Shown in pieces: positions 16,845-24,335 of a stretch of DNA of 64,000 nt. The stretch is taken from positions 62,001-126,000 of the forward strand of contig NZ_WBUE01000003.1 in NCBI RefSeq assembly GCF_009026145.1, in the 5' to 3' direction. The position numbers and the translations under genes are program-made. How positions within the stretch are numbered: the first letter of the stretch is position 1; each line of letters starts with the position of its first letter. Source of the DNA: Hyphomicrobium sp. GTDB lineage: Bacteria > Pseudomonadota > Alphaproteobacteria > Rhizobiales > Hyphomicrobiaceae. The notes below the pieces were generated by a model. The model was given only the letters and a program-made list of their open reading frames with translations. It had not been told where the DNA came from and did no database searches.

Positions 16845-17735
16845 ATGGCGCGTATAACCCTGACGATGGGGCCGGTCCTCTTCAATTGGCCGGTCACTTT
16901 ATGGCGCGATTTCTATTTCCGGCTCGCCGATGAGGCACCCGTCGAGCACGTGTGCGTCGGTGAAGTCGTCTGCTCGAAACGCGAACCCTTCTTCGCCGAT
17001 GCCCTTGCCGATGTCGTCGAGCGCCTCGAGCGCGGCGGGAAGACGGTGATCCTGAGCTCGCTGGCCCTGCCGACGCTGGAGCGCGAGGTGCAGCAGGCAG
17101 CGGCCCTGGCAGGCGGCGCTCATATCGTCGAGGCCAACGATACATCCGCGCTCCCCCACCTGATGGGGCGCCCGTACATCGTCGGGCCACTTGTGAATGT
17201 CTACAACGAGGCGACGGCGGCGTTTCTCGCGCGACGAGGTGCGACGCGCATTGCGCTGCCGCCGGAGCTACCGATGACGTCCATCGCGGCAATTGCCGAG
17301 GCGGTACCGAACTTAGCGATCGAGGTCTGGGCCTTCGGTCGGGCCCCTCTCGCCATCTCGGCGCGCTGCTATCACGCGCGCCTCAACGGTCGCAGCAAGG
17401 ACTCTTGCCAGTTCGCCTGCGAGAAGGACCTCAACGGCCTCGATGTCAGGACGCTCGACGACCAGCAGTTTCTGGCCGTCAACGGCGTGCAGACGCTCTC
17501 CTACGCTTACTGCAGCCTCCTCAAGGAAATACCCCAACTTGTCCAGCTTGGCGTTGCAGCACTGCGCCTGTCGCCACACACGTGCGACATGGTCAGAGTG
17601 GCCGCACTCTTCCGCGAGGTTCTCGACGGGCGCCGCGACCCTGAGGGCGCCCAGTCGGCACTGCGTGCTATTTGTCCCGACGCCGAATTCTCCAACGGGT
17701 TCGTCCGAGGAGCCGCCGGAGCCAGTTTCGTGTAA
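16845..17735 (+). CDS. ubiV: UbiV, Fe-S partner of UbiU (U32 family)
   Basis: A protein of 296 aa. Starts with a TLTMGPVLFNWP segment and keeps C43 (VCSKRE), C175, C188 and C192 with the 13- and 4-residue spacings of E. coli UbiV C180, C193, C197, so the [4Fe-4S] site is intact. It functions with UbiU in anaerobic ring hydroxylation. It lies 21 bp after ubiU; a DAO-type flavoprotein gene follows after 4 bp, suggesting one transcription unit. Confidence 0.94.
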   Translation: MARITLTMGPVLFNWPVTLWRDFYFRLADEAPVEHVCVGEVVCSKREPFFADALADVVERLERGGKTVILSSLALPTLEREVQQAAALAGGAHIVEANDTSALPHLMGRPYIVGPLVNVYNEATAAFLARRGATRIALPPELPMTSIAAIAEAVPNLAIEVWAFGRAPLAISARCYHARLNGRSKDSCQFACEKDLNGLDVRTLDDQQFLAVNGVQTLSYAYCSLLKEIPQLVQLGVAALRLSPHTCDMVRVAALFREVLDGRRDPEGAQSALRAICPDAEFSNGFVRGAAGASFV

Positions 17736-17739
17736 AGCC

Positions 17740-18741
17740 GTGAAGAGCAAGAAACTCAAGATCACTATCGTCGGAGCGGGCATCACCGGGCTTTGGCAGG
17801 CCTTCGAGCTGGCCTACCGCGGACATGCGGTACACCTCGTCGAGCAGACGCCCACGCCCTTCACCAGCACCGCAAGCCAACTCGCCGGCGCCATGCTGGC
17901 GCCCTACTGCGAGCGCGAGGGCGGCGATCCAATCATTCAGGAACTCGGCCTGCGCGGGCTCGAAATCTGGAAGCGCATGTGCCCGAAGGTCGCCGCCAAC
18001 GGCACCCTCGTGCTCGCCCAACCCCGCGATCGCGGCGAGCTGCTGCGCTTTGCGCTGCGCACAAGCGGACATCGCCGCATCGACGCTGCTGAGCTCGTCG
18101 AGCTCGAGCCCGATCTTGGCCATCGCTTCACAGAGGGACTTCTCTACCCGAGCGAAGCGCATATCGAGCCGGGGGCGGCCATGGCATTGCTTCTGGAGCG
18201 GGTCCGGCGCCTCGGGGCCGAAGTGACTTTCGGCCAGACATTCCACGGCTCGGATGGCGATTACACCATCGATTGCCGCGGGTATGCCGCCCGTAAGGAA
18301 CTCGTCTCGCTGCGCGGAGTGCGCGGCGAGCGTGCCATCGTGCAGACGCCGGAGATCGAGCTCCGCAGGACAGTCCGCCTCCTACATCCCCGTTTCCCGC
18401 TTTACATCGTGCCCTGGGGCACCGGCACGTACATGCTTGGCGCCACCATGATTGAAAGCGAGGAAGCAGGCCCGGTCACGCTCAGGTCCGCTCTCGACCT
18501 CCTGGGGCTCGCCTATGCGCTTCACCCTGCGTTCGGCGAAGCCCGGCTCGTAAGCTTCGATGCCGGCATCCGGCCGGCATTTGCGGACAACATCCCAAAG
18601 ATTGTCGTGAGAGATCGCCACATCCATGTAAACGGCCTCTACCGACATGGCTTTCTCTTGGCTCCGATACTCGCCGAGCTGGTCGCCAATTACCTGGAGG
18701 AGGGCGCTAAGCCCTATGGCCTGTTCGGCGAGCCGCGATAG
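17740..18741 (+). CDS. DAO/ThiO-like FAD-dependent oxidoreductase
   Basis: A protein of 333 aa. The N-terminal ITIVGAGITGLWQAFELAYRG is an FAD-binding Rossmann motif, and FDAGIRPAFADNIPKI with GLYRHGFLLAPILAELV near the C-terminus is the DAO-family flavin loop, as in glycine oxidase ThiO. GTG at 17740 is 4 bp after the ubiV stop; no other start fits. The gene is translationally close to ubiT-ubiU-ubiV, so it may take part in quinone synthesis instead of thiamine synthesis. The 3' end overlaps the convergent cytochrome gene by 28 bp. Confidence 0.8.
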   Translation: MKSKKLKITIVGAGITGLWQAFELAYRGHAVHLVEQTPTPFTSTASQLAGAMLAPYCEREGGDPIIQELGLRGLEIWKRMCPKVAANGTLVLAQPRDRGELLRFALRTSGHRRIDAAELVELEPDLGHRFTEGLLYPSEAHIEPGAAMALLLERVRRLGAEVTFGQTFHGSDGDYTIDCRGYAARKELVSLRGVRGERAIVQTPEIELRRTVRLLHPRFPLYIVPWGTGTYMLGATMIESEEAGPVTLRSALDLLGLAYALHPAFGEARLVSFDAGIRPAFADNIPKIVVRDRHIHVNGLYRHGFLLAPILAELVANYLEEGAKPYGLFGEPR

Positions 18742-19169
18742 CGCGCATGACAGGAGGTGCAATTTGAAAGTATGTCGCGCAGGCTCCCGAGGACTTCGCT
18801 CTTGGAGGCACCCGCAGCAGCGGCCGCGGACAACGCATCGAACTTCTGATGCGTGTCCATGCTCAGCATGAGGAAATCTACCGGCAAGGTGACTGCGGTC
18901 GACGCCGGCACTGCGCCGAGTATCTCCACGCCCGCCTTTCGCGCTTCGTCCTTCACCCGTGCCATCTTGTTTTCGGCCAGCCCCTCGATGATGCCCTGCA
19001 CGCTTTCGAGATAGACCCGCATGCCTGACCTCAAATGCGCCAGCTCATTGCCGGAGAGCACAATCAGGGTGCGCTGCTCGCCGTGCCAGGCTTCGATTTG
19101 CGCCATGCCACACCCGGCCAGAGCATAGACGACGACCAGAGTGATGACGCCCCGCAAGGTAGCCCACAT
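18714..19169 (-). CDS. Lipoprotein c-type cytochrome (cytochrome c'-like)
   Basis: A protein of 151 aa. A lipoprotein signal with LAGC near residue 20 marks it for acylation at the periplasmic membrane face. The haem motif CTSCH is close to the C-terminus, as in cytochrome c' and c556-type four-helix proteins, and the rest is helical. The ATG at 19169 is preceded by GGGGGG; the longer upstream frame has no signal sense. It is the last gene of the pqqA-to-cytochrome minus-strand run, 16 bp after the PyrD-like gene. Cytochromes of this class can bind NO, but no ligand test is possible here. Confidence 0.78.
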   Translation of the reverse strand: MWATLRGVITLVVVYALAGCGMAQIEAWHGEQRTLIVLSGNELAHLRSGMRVYLESVQGIIEGLAENKMARVKDEARKAGVEILGAVPASTAVTLPVDFLMLSMDTHQKFDALSAAAAAGASKSEVLGSLRDILSNCTSCHARYRGSPNRP

Positions 19170-19185
19170 CGATCTGCCCCCCGTG

Positions 19186-19980
19186 TCATTGCCCGCTGCA
19201 GCCGGCGCCGCAGTCCGACCCGAGAATGGCGCGCACGCTCTGCGGTCCCCCGCGCACGAACGCCGTGTAGATCTGTACCAGCGCCGCGCCGGCTGCGATG
19301 CGTGCCTCGGCATCCTCAAGTGTCGCGATCCCGCTGACAGAAATCAGCGCAAGCCCATCGAGATACTCGCAAACCGCCGCGATCCGTCGCGTGCAAGAAG
19401 AGACCAACACCACGCCGTCGAGGCCGCAGGATTTGGCGAGGCTGATCGCCGTCGGTAACGGCGAGCCGCGGACACCACCCTCGACCTTGACGAGCAACGG
19501 TACGTAGAAGCCGCAGTTCCGAAAGAGTGCGTCCCGCACCTCGGTAAGGCGGCGAATTAGAAGGTCCACCTGCCGGCTGTTGCCGTCGCGGTCCGCGTAT
19601 GGCGAGCTCAGGTTGGCAACCACGTAGTCTGCCGACGACGCCACATCACGATAGCGGGCACAGTAGTCGGCGATGACGTGCGCATCGAGCCCCAGGCGGG
19701 CGCTACCGATGTTGACGCCGATGCGCGGGCCAGACCGGGCCGGCTCGACGATTGCAGCCGCTGCGGTCGGCACCGTCACGGTACCGACTTCGACGTGACC
19801 GAAGCCTACGCCCGCCAGGACGGGGACGAGAGCACCGGTGCGGTCGAAGCCTGCCGACAGCCCCAGAGCATTTGGGAATTCGATACCCATCGCCTTGACC
19901 GGATTGCTCGGTAACGGGCGTCCCATTTCCTGGCGGTCGATGCCCGCGACCCTCGATGCGGTGTTCGGCGACCCGGCCAT
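19186..19980 (-). CDS. Short dihydroorotate dehydrogenase-like TIM-barrel flavoprotein
   Basis: About 264 aa versus roughly 340 for class 2 PyrD. Kept are NALGLSAGFDRTGALV, EVGTVTVPTAAA, GVNIGSARL and VVANLSSPYADRD, with the class 2-type catalytic Ser (LSS), and the C-terminal SVSGIATLEDAEARIAAGA phosphate-binding block. Missing are the N-terminal membrane helices and parts of the flavin/catalytic LVKI and GGLSG regions (here LVKVEGG). It is unlikely to be the housekeeping PyrD. The start overlaps the serC stop by 1 bp (TGATG). The substrate is unknown. Confidence 0.75.
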   Translation of the reverse strand: MAGSPNTASRVAGIDRQEMGRPLPSNPVKAMGIEFPNALGLSAGFDRTGALVPVLAGVGFGHVEVGTVTVPTAAAAIVEPARSGPRIGVNIGSARLGLDAHVIADYCARYRDVASSADYVVANLSSPYADRDGNSRQVDLLIRRLTEVRDALFRNCGFYVPLLVKVEGGVRGSPLPTAISLAKSCGLDGVVLVSSCTRRIAAVCEYLDGLALISVSGIATLEDAEARIAAGAALVQIYTAFVRGGPQSVRAILGSDCGAGCSGQ

Positions 19981-21062
19981 CAAGCTCTCCGCCGGCGATA
20001 GGCGGAGGTGAAATCCACCATGAAGCTCGTCAGCGCGTCGACGCCCTCCTCTGGCATGGCGTTGTAGAGCGACGCGCGCAGCCCGCCGATCCTCGGGTGA
20101 CCGCGCAAATGCAGCAACCCCTCGGCCTCCGCTGCCTTCAAGAACGATTCCTCCAGCTCTTCAGTGGGCGCGCGAAAGCAGACATTGACAGAGGAGCGGT
20201 TGGCTAGCGCCACCGGGCAATAGAAGAAGCCGCTGCCATCGATCGCCGCGTAGAGCCGCTCGCTCTTGCGCTTGTTTCTGATCATGCAAGCTGCAAGACC
20301 GCCGTTGTCGCGGAGCCAGCGCAGCATGCGGGCAGCGACGAGGATGGCAAAGGTCGGTGGCGTATTGACCTTCGACAGCGCCCGCGCCTGACGCGCATAG
20401 TCGAATGGCGCAGGTATGCCAGGTCGCGCGCGGCCGAGAAGCTCTCGCCGTAAGACGACAATGGTCAACCCGGCCGCGCCGAGATTCTTCTGCGCGCTTG
20501 CATAGATCAGCCCAAATCTCTCGACGGGCAGCGGCCGCGTGAGAAAATCTGCCGTCATGTCGGCCACCAAAGGGACGCCGCCGAGCTCGGGGAACTCGTG
20601 AAACTGCAATCCTTCCGCGGTCTCGTTGCTCGTGAAATGGCAATAGGCGGCGTTGGACGACCTCCGCCATGAGGACGGCGGCGGCAAGCGTGCTCCGTCT
20701 CCGGTAGCGATCACTTCCACGCTGCAGTTGCTCGACGCAGCCTCGATGGCGCGACGCGACCAATATCCGCTGTCCACGTAATCGCAGTGCTCACCGCGGC
20801 GGACCAAATTCAGTGGCAACAGTCCGAATTGGGCCGAGGCGCCGCCCTGTAGGAAGAGGACTTGGTAGAAGGAAGGAAGATCAAGGAGCACGCGAAGGTC
20901 GTACTCTGCCGCCGCCATGATGTCGCCAAAGGCGGGATCGTTGAAGGGCAGCTCCAGCGCGGACGACCCGCTACCCTGCCAATCGGCGACGTCTTGGGCG
21001 AGCTGCGCCCGCACCTCTCGGGGCAGAACGGATGCACTCGCTGCAAAGCTGAATGGACCCAT
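19980..21062 (-). CDS. serC: Phosphoserine aminotransferase
   Basis: A protein of 360 aa, normal for SerC. The PLP lysine lies in YASAQKNLGAAG, and VNTPPTFAILVAARMLRWL plus ASLYNAMPEEGVDALTSFM are conserved SerC segments. It converts 3-phosphohydroxypyruvate to phosphoserine and also acts in PLP synthesis. It sits in a minus-strand run after pqqE and the PuuD-like gene and overlaps the PyrD-like gene. Its presence in a PQQ-type operon is unusual; it may serve amino-acid supply or a modified role. Confidence 0.9.
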   Translation of the reverse strand: MGPFSFAASASVLPREVRAQLAQDVADWQGSGSSALELPFNDPAFGDIMAAAEYDLRVLLDLPSFYQVLFLQGGASAQFGLLPLNLVRRGEHCDYVDSGYWSRRAIEAASSNCSVEVIATGDGARLPPPSSWRRSSNAAYCHFTSNETAEGLQFHEFPELGGVPLVADMTADFLTRPLPVERFGLIYASAQKNLGAAGLTIVVLRRELLGRARPGIPAPFDYARQARALSKVNTPPTFAILVAARMLRWLRDNGGLAACMIRNKRKSERLYAAIDGSGFFYCPVALANRSSVNVCFRAPTEELEESFLKAAEAEGLLHLRGHPRIGGLRASLYNAMPEEGVDALTSFMVDFTSAYRRRRA

Positions 21063-21073
21063 AGCGCCTCCAG

Positions 21074-21580
21074 TCAGCTAAAGATCCGAGCTCCGTGCGC
21101 TCCGGCTAGCATCAGCGCAAGTGTCACCACCGACAGCACAGTGTTGACACGGGATGAAAGGAACGTGATGCGGGCACAGCGCAGTCGCTCATCGACGGGG
21201 GCTGCGACGAAGCCCAGGACCTTCTTTTGGTGCGGCCACATGATGAGCCAGAGATTGAGAACCATGAGCGTGCCGATCCAGGCACCGAGCCCGATCACCG
21301 CTGAAGGCCCGGCAAGCGTGAGCGCCTCGGCAATGTCGCCCCGCCGCCATAACAGGAAGGCACCGCTCACCCAAACGACGAGGGACGCGTGCCGGAAAAT
21401 CGCGTGCTCACGCTTGGACGCGGCGAGGAAGACTGCACGGGTATCCTCTGGCGGAGCGGTCGGAAGAATACGGCGGAAGACGGGCGTCTGCACCACGTTG
21501 ACCCAATTGTGCCCCACCCAGATGATCACGCCGGCAACGTGCAGTATGCGTGCGAGAAAATCCAACGCTGCCAGATCCAT
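21074..21580 (-). CDS. PuuD-like four-helix membrane protein
   Basis: A protein of 168 aa with about four hydrophobic segments. The N-terminal FLARILHVAGVIIWVGHNWVNV is the hallmark of the PuuD/urate-hydroxylase membrane domain and related CopD/DUF4149-type proteins, where His residues in the helices may bind haem. AGGAG lies 6 nt before the ATG at 21580. It follows pqqE by 41 bp on the same strand. It may be a membrane electron carrier for this operon; no cytochrome domain is fused. Confidence 0.65.
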   Translation of the reverse strand: MDLAALDFLARILHVAGVIIWVGHNWVNVVQTPVFRRILPTAPPEDTRAVFLAASKREHAIFRHASLVVWVSGAFLLWRRGDIAEALTLAGPSAVIGLGAWIGTLMVLNLWLIMWPHQKKVLGFVAAPVDERLRCARITFLSSRVNTVLSVVTLALMLAGAHGARIFS

Positions 21581-21621
21581 TTCGTCTCCTAAGGGCCGAC
21601 ACAAGCGGCTCGGCACGCTGA

Positions 21622-22773
21622 TCACTCAGCGGTGCTGGCATCGGTGGGTTGCTTGATATCTCTCTGACGCATGACGAGATTTCCCGTGCTGCAACTGCCA
21701 CGCTGTTGCGCGCTACCGACCAGCGCATCGATGAGATGCCGATGCGGTGACTTTGTGCAGACGGGATCGGTGTTCGCTGCATCCCCGGTGAGCAAGAATG
21801 CCTGGCAACGGCAGCCGCCAAAGTCCTTCTCGCGTTCATTGCAGCTGCGGCAGGGCTCCTTCATCCAGGACTCGCCCCGAAACCGGTTGAAGCCGGGCGA
21901 TTCGCGCCAGATCCAGGCGAGCCCGTGCTCGCGCACGTTGGGAAAGTCGATACCCTTGATGAGCCTTGCCTCCTGGCAGGGCAGCGCCGTTCCATCGGGT
22001 GCGATCGTCAAATGGATCGAGCCCCACCCGTTCATGCACGCCTTGGGGCGGTTGTCGTAGTAGTCGGGCACGACGTAGTAGATGGTGAGCTGCTTGCCGA
22101 GGCGCTCACGCGCCCTGCCAACCGCGGCCTCGGATTTGGCGAGCTGCTCGCGCGTCGGCAAGAGTTCGGCGCGATTGAGCAGCGCCCAATTATAGTATTG
22201 CAGGTTGGCGAACTCGAGGTACTCGACGCCGAGATCCGCGGCGAGATCGATCAGCTTCTCTGTTTGGTCGATGTTGTAGCGGCTCACCGGCACATTGAGG
22301 ACCATGGGAAAGCCTTCGTCCTTGATTGCGCGGGCGATGGCGATCTTGTGCTCGAAGACGTCGAGCCCCACGAGCTTCTCGTTAAGCTCTTGATCGCAGG
22401 CCTGAAGGCTGAGTTGGACCTGCTTGAGGCCGGCCTTTTTCAGGGCGCGCAGTCGGTCGTGACTTAGTCCAACACCGGACGTGATCAGGTTGGTGTAATA
22501 GCCAAGCCGGTCGGCCTCCTCGACGAGCTCCTCAAGATCGCGCCGCAGCATGGGCTCGCCACCGGTGAAGCCGAGCTGAACTGATCCGAGACGACGCCCT
22601 TCGCGAAGGACCTCCATCCATTCCTCGGTGCTCAGCTCATTGCGGTAGCGATCGAAGTCGACGGGGTTGCTGCACCAGGGGCACTTCAAGGGACACTTGT
22701 AAGTCAGCTCGATGACCAACCATAGCGGCATGCCCAAGCCGTCAAGACTTAACCCGGATCCAGCCTTTGGCAT
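21622..22773 (-). CDS. pqqE: PQQ biosynthesis radical SAM enzyme PqqE
   Basis: A protein of 383 aa. The radical SAM cluster is CPLKCPWC (C27, C31, C34), followed by GFTGGEPMLRRDL and the SPASM cysteines CMNGWG, CQEARL, CRSCNEREKDFGGCRCQ. This matches PqqE, which links Glu and Tyr side chains of PqqA with PqqD as chaperone. GGAGG lies 6 nt before the ATG at 22773, which overlaps pqqD by 32 bp; the ATG at 22731 lacks a site. No pqqB or pqqC gene is in this window. Confidence 0.93.
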   Translation of the reverse strand: MPKAGSGLSLDGLGMPLWLVIELTYKCPLKCPWCSNPVDFDRYRNELSTEEWMEVLREGRRLGSVQLGFTGGEPMLRRDLEELVEEADRLGYYTNLITSGVGLSHDRLRALKKAGLKQVQLSLQACDQELNEKLVGLDVFEHKIAIARAIKDEGFPMVLNVPVSRYNIDQTEKLIDLAADLGVEYLEFANLQYYNWALLNRAELLPTREQLAKSEAAVGRARERLGKQLTIYYVVPDYYDNRPKACMNGWGSIHLTIAPDGTALPCQEARLIKGIDFPNVREHGLAWIWRESPGFNRFRGESWMKEPCRSCNEREKDFGGCRCQAFLLTGDAANTDPVCTKSPHRHLIDALVGSAQQRGSCSTGNLVMRQRDIKQPTDASTAE

Positions 22774-23029
22774 GAGCGACCTCCAAGAATTTCAGGACGT
22801 CCGCACGGATGTTCGCACCGCCATAGCGTTGCGCCAAATCGGCGGCGACGGCTGCGATCGAGCGACCGTCCGTGCAGCGCTCCAAGATCGAAGCGGCCGT
22901 CTCATTCAACTTTACGATCCCTTCCGGGTAGAGGAGCACGTGGGCCTGCTGCGGCTCTTCCCAGCGGAAGTGGAAGTTCGGATTTAGCTCGACCACGTCC
23001 TCGGGTCGCAGCCTACTCTCGGCGTCCAT
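22742..23029 (-). CDS. pqqD: PqqD-type RiPP recognition element
   Basis: Ninety-five residues. The winged-helix PqqD fold is indicated by LLYPEGIVKLNETAASILERCTDGRSI and by the C-terminal FLEVAHAKGWI. PqqD binds the PqqA peptide and presents it to PqqE. It is a free-standing gene, unlike the pqqCD fusion seen in some methylotrophs. GGGAGGAGC precedes the ATG. It lies 48 bp after pqqA and overlaps pqqE. Confidence 0.93.
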   Translation of the reverse strand: MDAESRLRPEDVVELNPNFHFRWEEPQQAHVLLYPEGIVKLNETAASILERCTDGRSIAAVAADLAQRYGGANIRADVLKFLEVAHAKGWIRVKS

Positions 23030-23077
23030 GTGCTCCTCCCCGCAGCACGAAGGTGAGGCCTGTCGGCCTCACATCGG

Positions 23078-23194
23078 TCAACGGACGTAGACGTACGCCG
23101 TCACTTCGAAACCAAGGCGAACGTCGCAATAAGCGGGCTTAACCCACTGCATAATCGCCGGTCCGCCGAAGCAGGCGGGCTCGAGGTACTTCAT
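23078..23194 (-). CDS. pqqA: PQQ precursor peptide PqqA
   Basis: Thirty-eight residues from an ATG with AAGGAGG upstream. The C-terminal WVKPAYCDVRLGFEVTAYVY keeps the Glu and Tyr (E-V-T-x-Y) that are cross-linked by PqqE, and closely resembles PqqA peptides such as that of Pseudomonas. An internal ATG would give a 24-residue form. A Cys replaces the usual Thr before Asp. An NNR-type box sits about 83 bp upstream. Confidence 0.93.
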   Translation of the reverse strand: MKYLEPACFGGPAIMQWVKPAYCDVRLGFEVTAYVYVR

Positions 23195-23276
23195 GGCTTT
23201 TCCTCCTTTTTCTGACGCATGATGTGCGGGGCTGTATGGCCCGCGCGCACTATCGAGGCGGCCTCCCAAGGAGCAT

Positions 23277-23290
23277 TTGACTTTCGTTAA
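23277..23290 (-). promoter_or_regulatory. NNR/FNR-type box upstream of pqqA
   Basis: TTGAC-N4-GTTAA, 14 bp. The centre is 41.5 bp upstream of a TSS expected near 23242, and a CGATAG-like -10 lies near 23252 on the minus strand. This is the position of a class II activator site. Confidence 0.6.
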
Positions 23291-23444
23291 GTGGCGGCGC
23301 GCGTGCCGCGACCCTGCGTGATGAGGTCCGGCGGTAGTGCCCGCGCAATTTGATGCTGCAATTGCGGGCCGCGCCCGCATCGAAGCCGCTACGCTGGGGC
23401 CACCTCATCACCGCTTCTCACGGTCATTTGAGAAAGGTAGCGCC

Positions 23445-24242
23445 CTACGCCTCGTCGTCCTCGCTGTACTCGACATAGCCCAGCAGACGGGCAACGTCGG
23501 CGATCTTGACCGTCTCCCGCTCGACGGTGACGCCGTAGGACCGCAACCGCCTGAGAGCCCTGGAGAAGCTCTCAGGTTTCATACCCAAACGATTGGCCAG
23601 CAGGCTCTTCTCGAAAGGCAGCTCGACGACGGCGGAACCCTCGCGCGCCGGCGCCAGCCGTATGAGGAAATCGGCGATTCGCTGGGGGGCCGAGCGCACC
23701 TTGATCTGCTCGATCTGCTCCACGAGCATCTTCAGCTGATAGGAGGCCGACGCCAGCATCGACATCGCAAGCTCCGGGCGCTCGCGAATGCGCGTACGGA
23801 ATGCCTCCCCGTCGATCTTGAGCAGGCGCGATGGAGCGACGGTCTCCGCACTTGCAGGGTACCTGCCGCCGAGGAACATGGCCGCTTCGGCAAAGGACTC
23901 ACCCCTCCTGAAGACATGTAGCACCACTTCGAGGCCATCCGGCGTGGTGCGGTAGATCTTCACCCAGCCGTCGAGAATGATGAAGAACGCCAACGCCGGC
24001 TCCCCCTGATGGAAGAGCATCGTGTCCTTGTCATAGGAGCGCGGAACGGATCTGCCGATCAGCGCCCGTGACATCTCTGGCGACAAGCCGCGAAAGAGCG
24101 GCGTTGCCGCGACGGCTTCGCTGTCGGCTGCGTCGAAGCCCGCCGCATCACTCTCGCGCCTGCGATCCTCGATCTGGCGCGATCCGGGGAGTCGCGATTT
24201 TGTTCCAGTCAATGGAGGTCGATCCGATTTGGTGCGCGGCAC
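23445..24242 (-). CDS. Crp/Fnr-family regulator of the DNR/NNR type
   Basis: A protein of 265 aa. The cyclic-nucleotide-binding-like beta-barrel runs from about residue 45, followed by a long dimer helix (SMLASASYQLKMLVEQIEQIKV) and a winged HTH with KPESFSRALRRL as recognition helix. The E..SR pattern fits recognition of TTGA/TCAA half sites. It contains no cysteine at all, so an FNR-like Fe-S oxygen sensor is excluded; haem/NO sensing as in DNR/NNR is likely. GTG at 24242 has GAGGA upstream. The box at 24260 lies next to the start, suggesting autoregulation. Confidence 0.82.
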   Translation of the reverse strand: MPRTKSDRPPLTGTKSRLPGSRQIEDRRRESDAAGFDAADSEAVAATPLFRGLSPEMSRALIGRSVPRSYDKDTMLFHQGEPALAFFIILDGWVKIYRTTPDGLEVVLHVFRRGESFAEAAMFLGGRYPASAETVAPSRLLKIDGEAFRTRIRERPELAMSMLASASYQLKMLVEQIEQIKVRSAPQRIADFLIRLAPAREGSAVVELPFEKSLLANRLGMKPESFSRALRRLRSYGVTVERETVKIADVARLLGYVEYSEDDEA

Positions 24243-24259
24243 GCATCCTCGACGCGTGT

Positions 24260-24273
24260 TTAACCCAAGTCAA
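24260..24273 (+). promoter_or_regulatory. NNR box upstream of the ELM1-like gene and crp/fnr
   Basis: TTAAC-N4-GTCAA, the exact ideal form. It is 18 bp from the GTG of the regulator and about 41.5 bp before a TSS expected at 24308 for the plus-strand gene, with a CATATC-like -10 near 24296. Confidence 0.6.
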
Positions 24274-24335
24274 GGAGCGAGGGCGCGGCGCACCGTCATA
24301 TCCGCGTGAGAGGCCCGGCCACGAGCCAAACCCGC

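Noticed and set aside
22751-22764. TTAAC-N4-ATCCA resembling a box inside pqqD/pqqE
   Set aside because: The right half site does not match and it lies within coding sequence.
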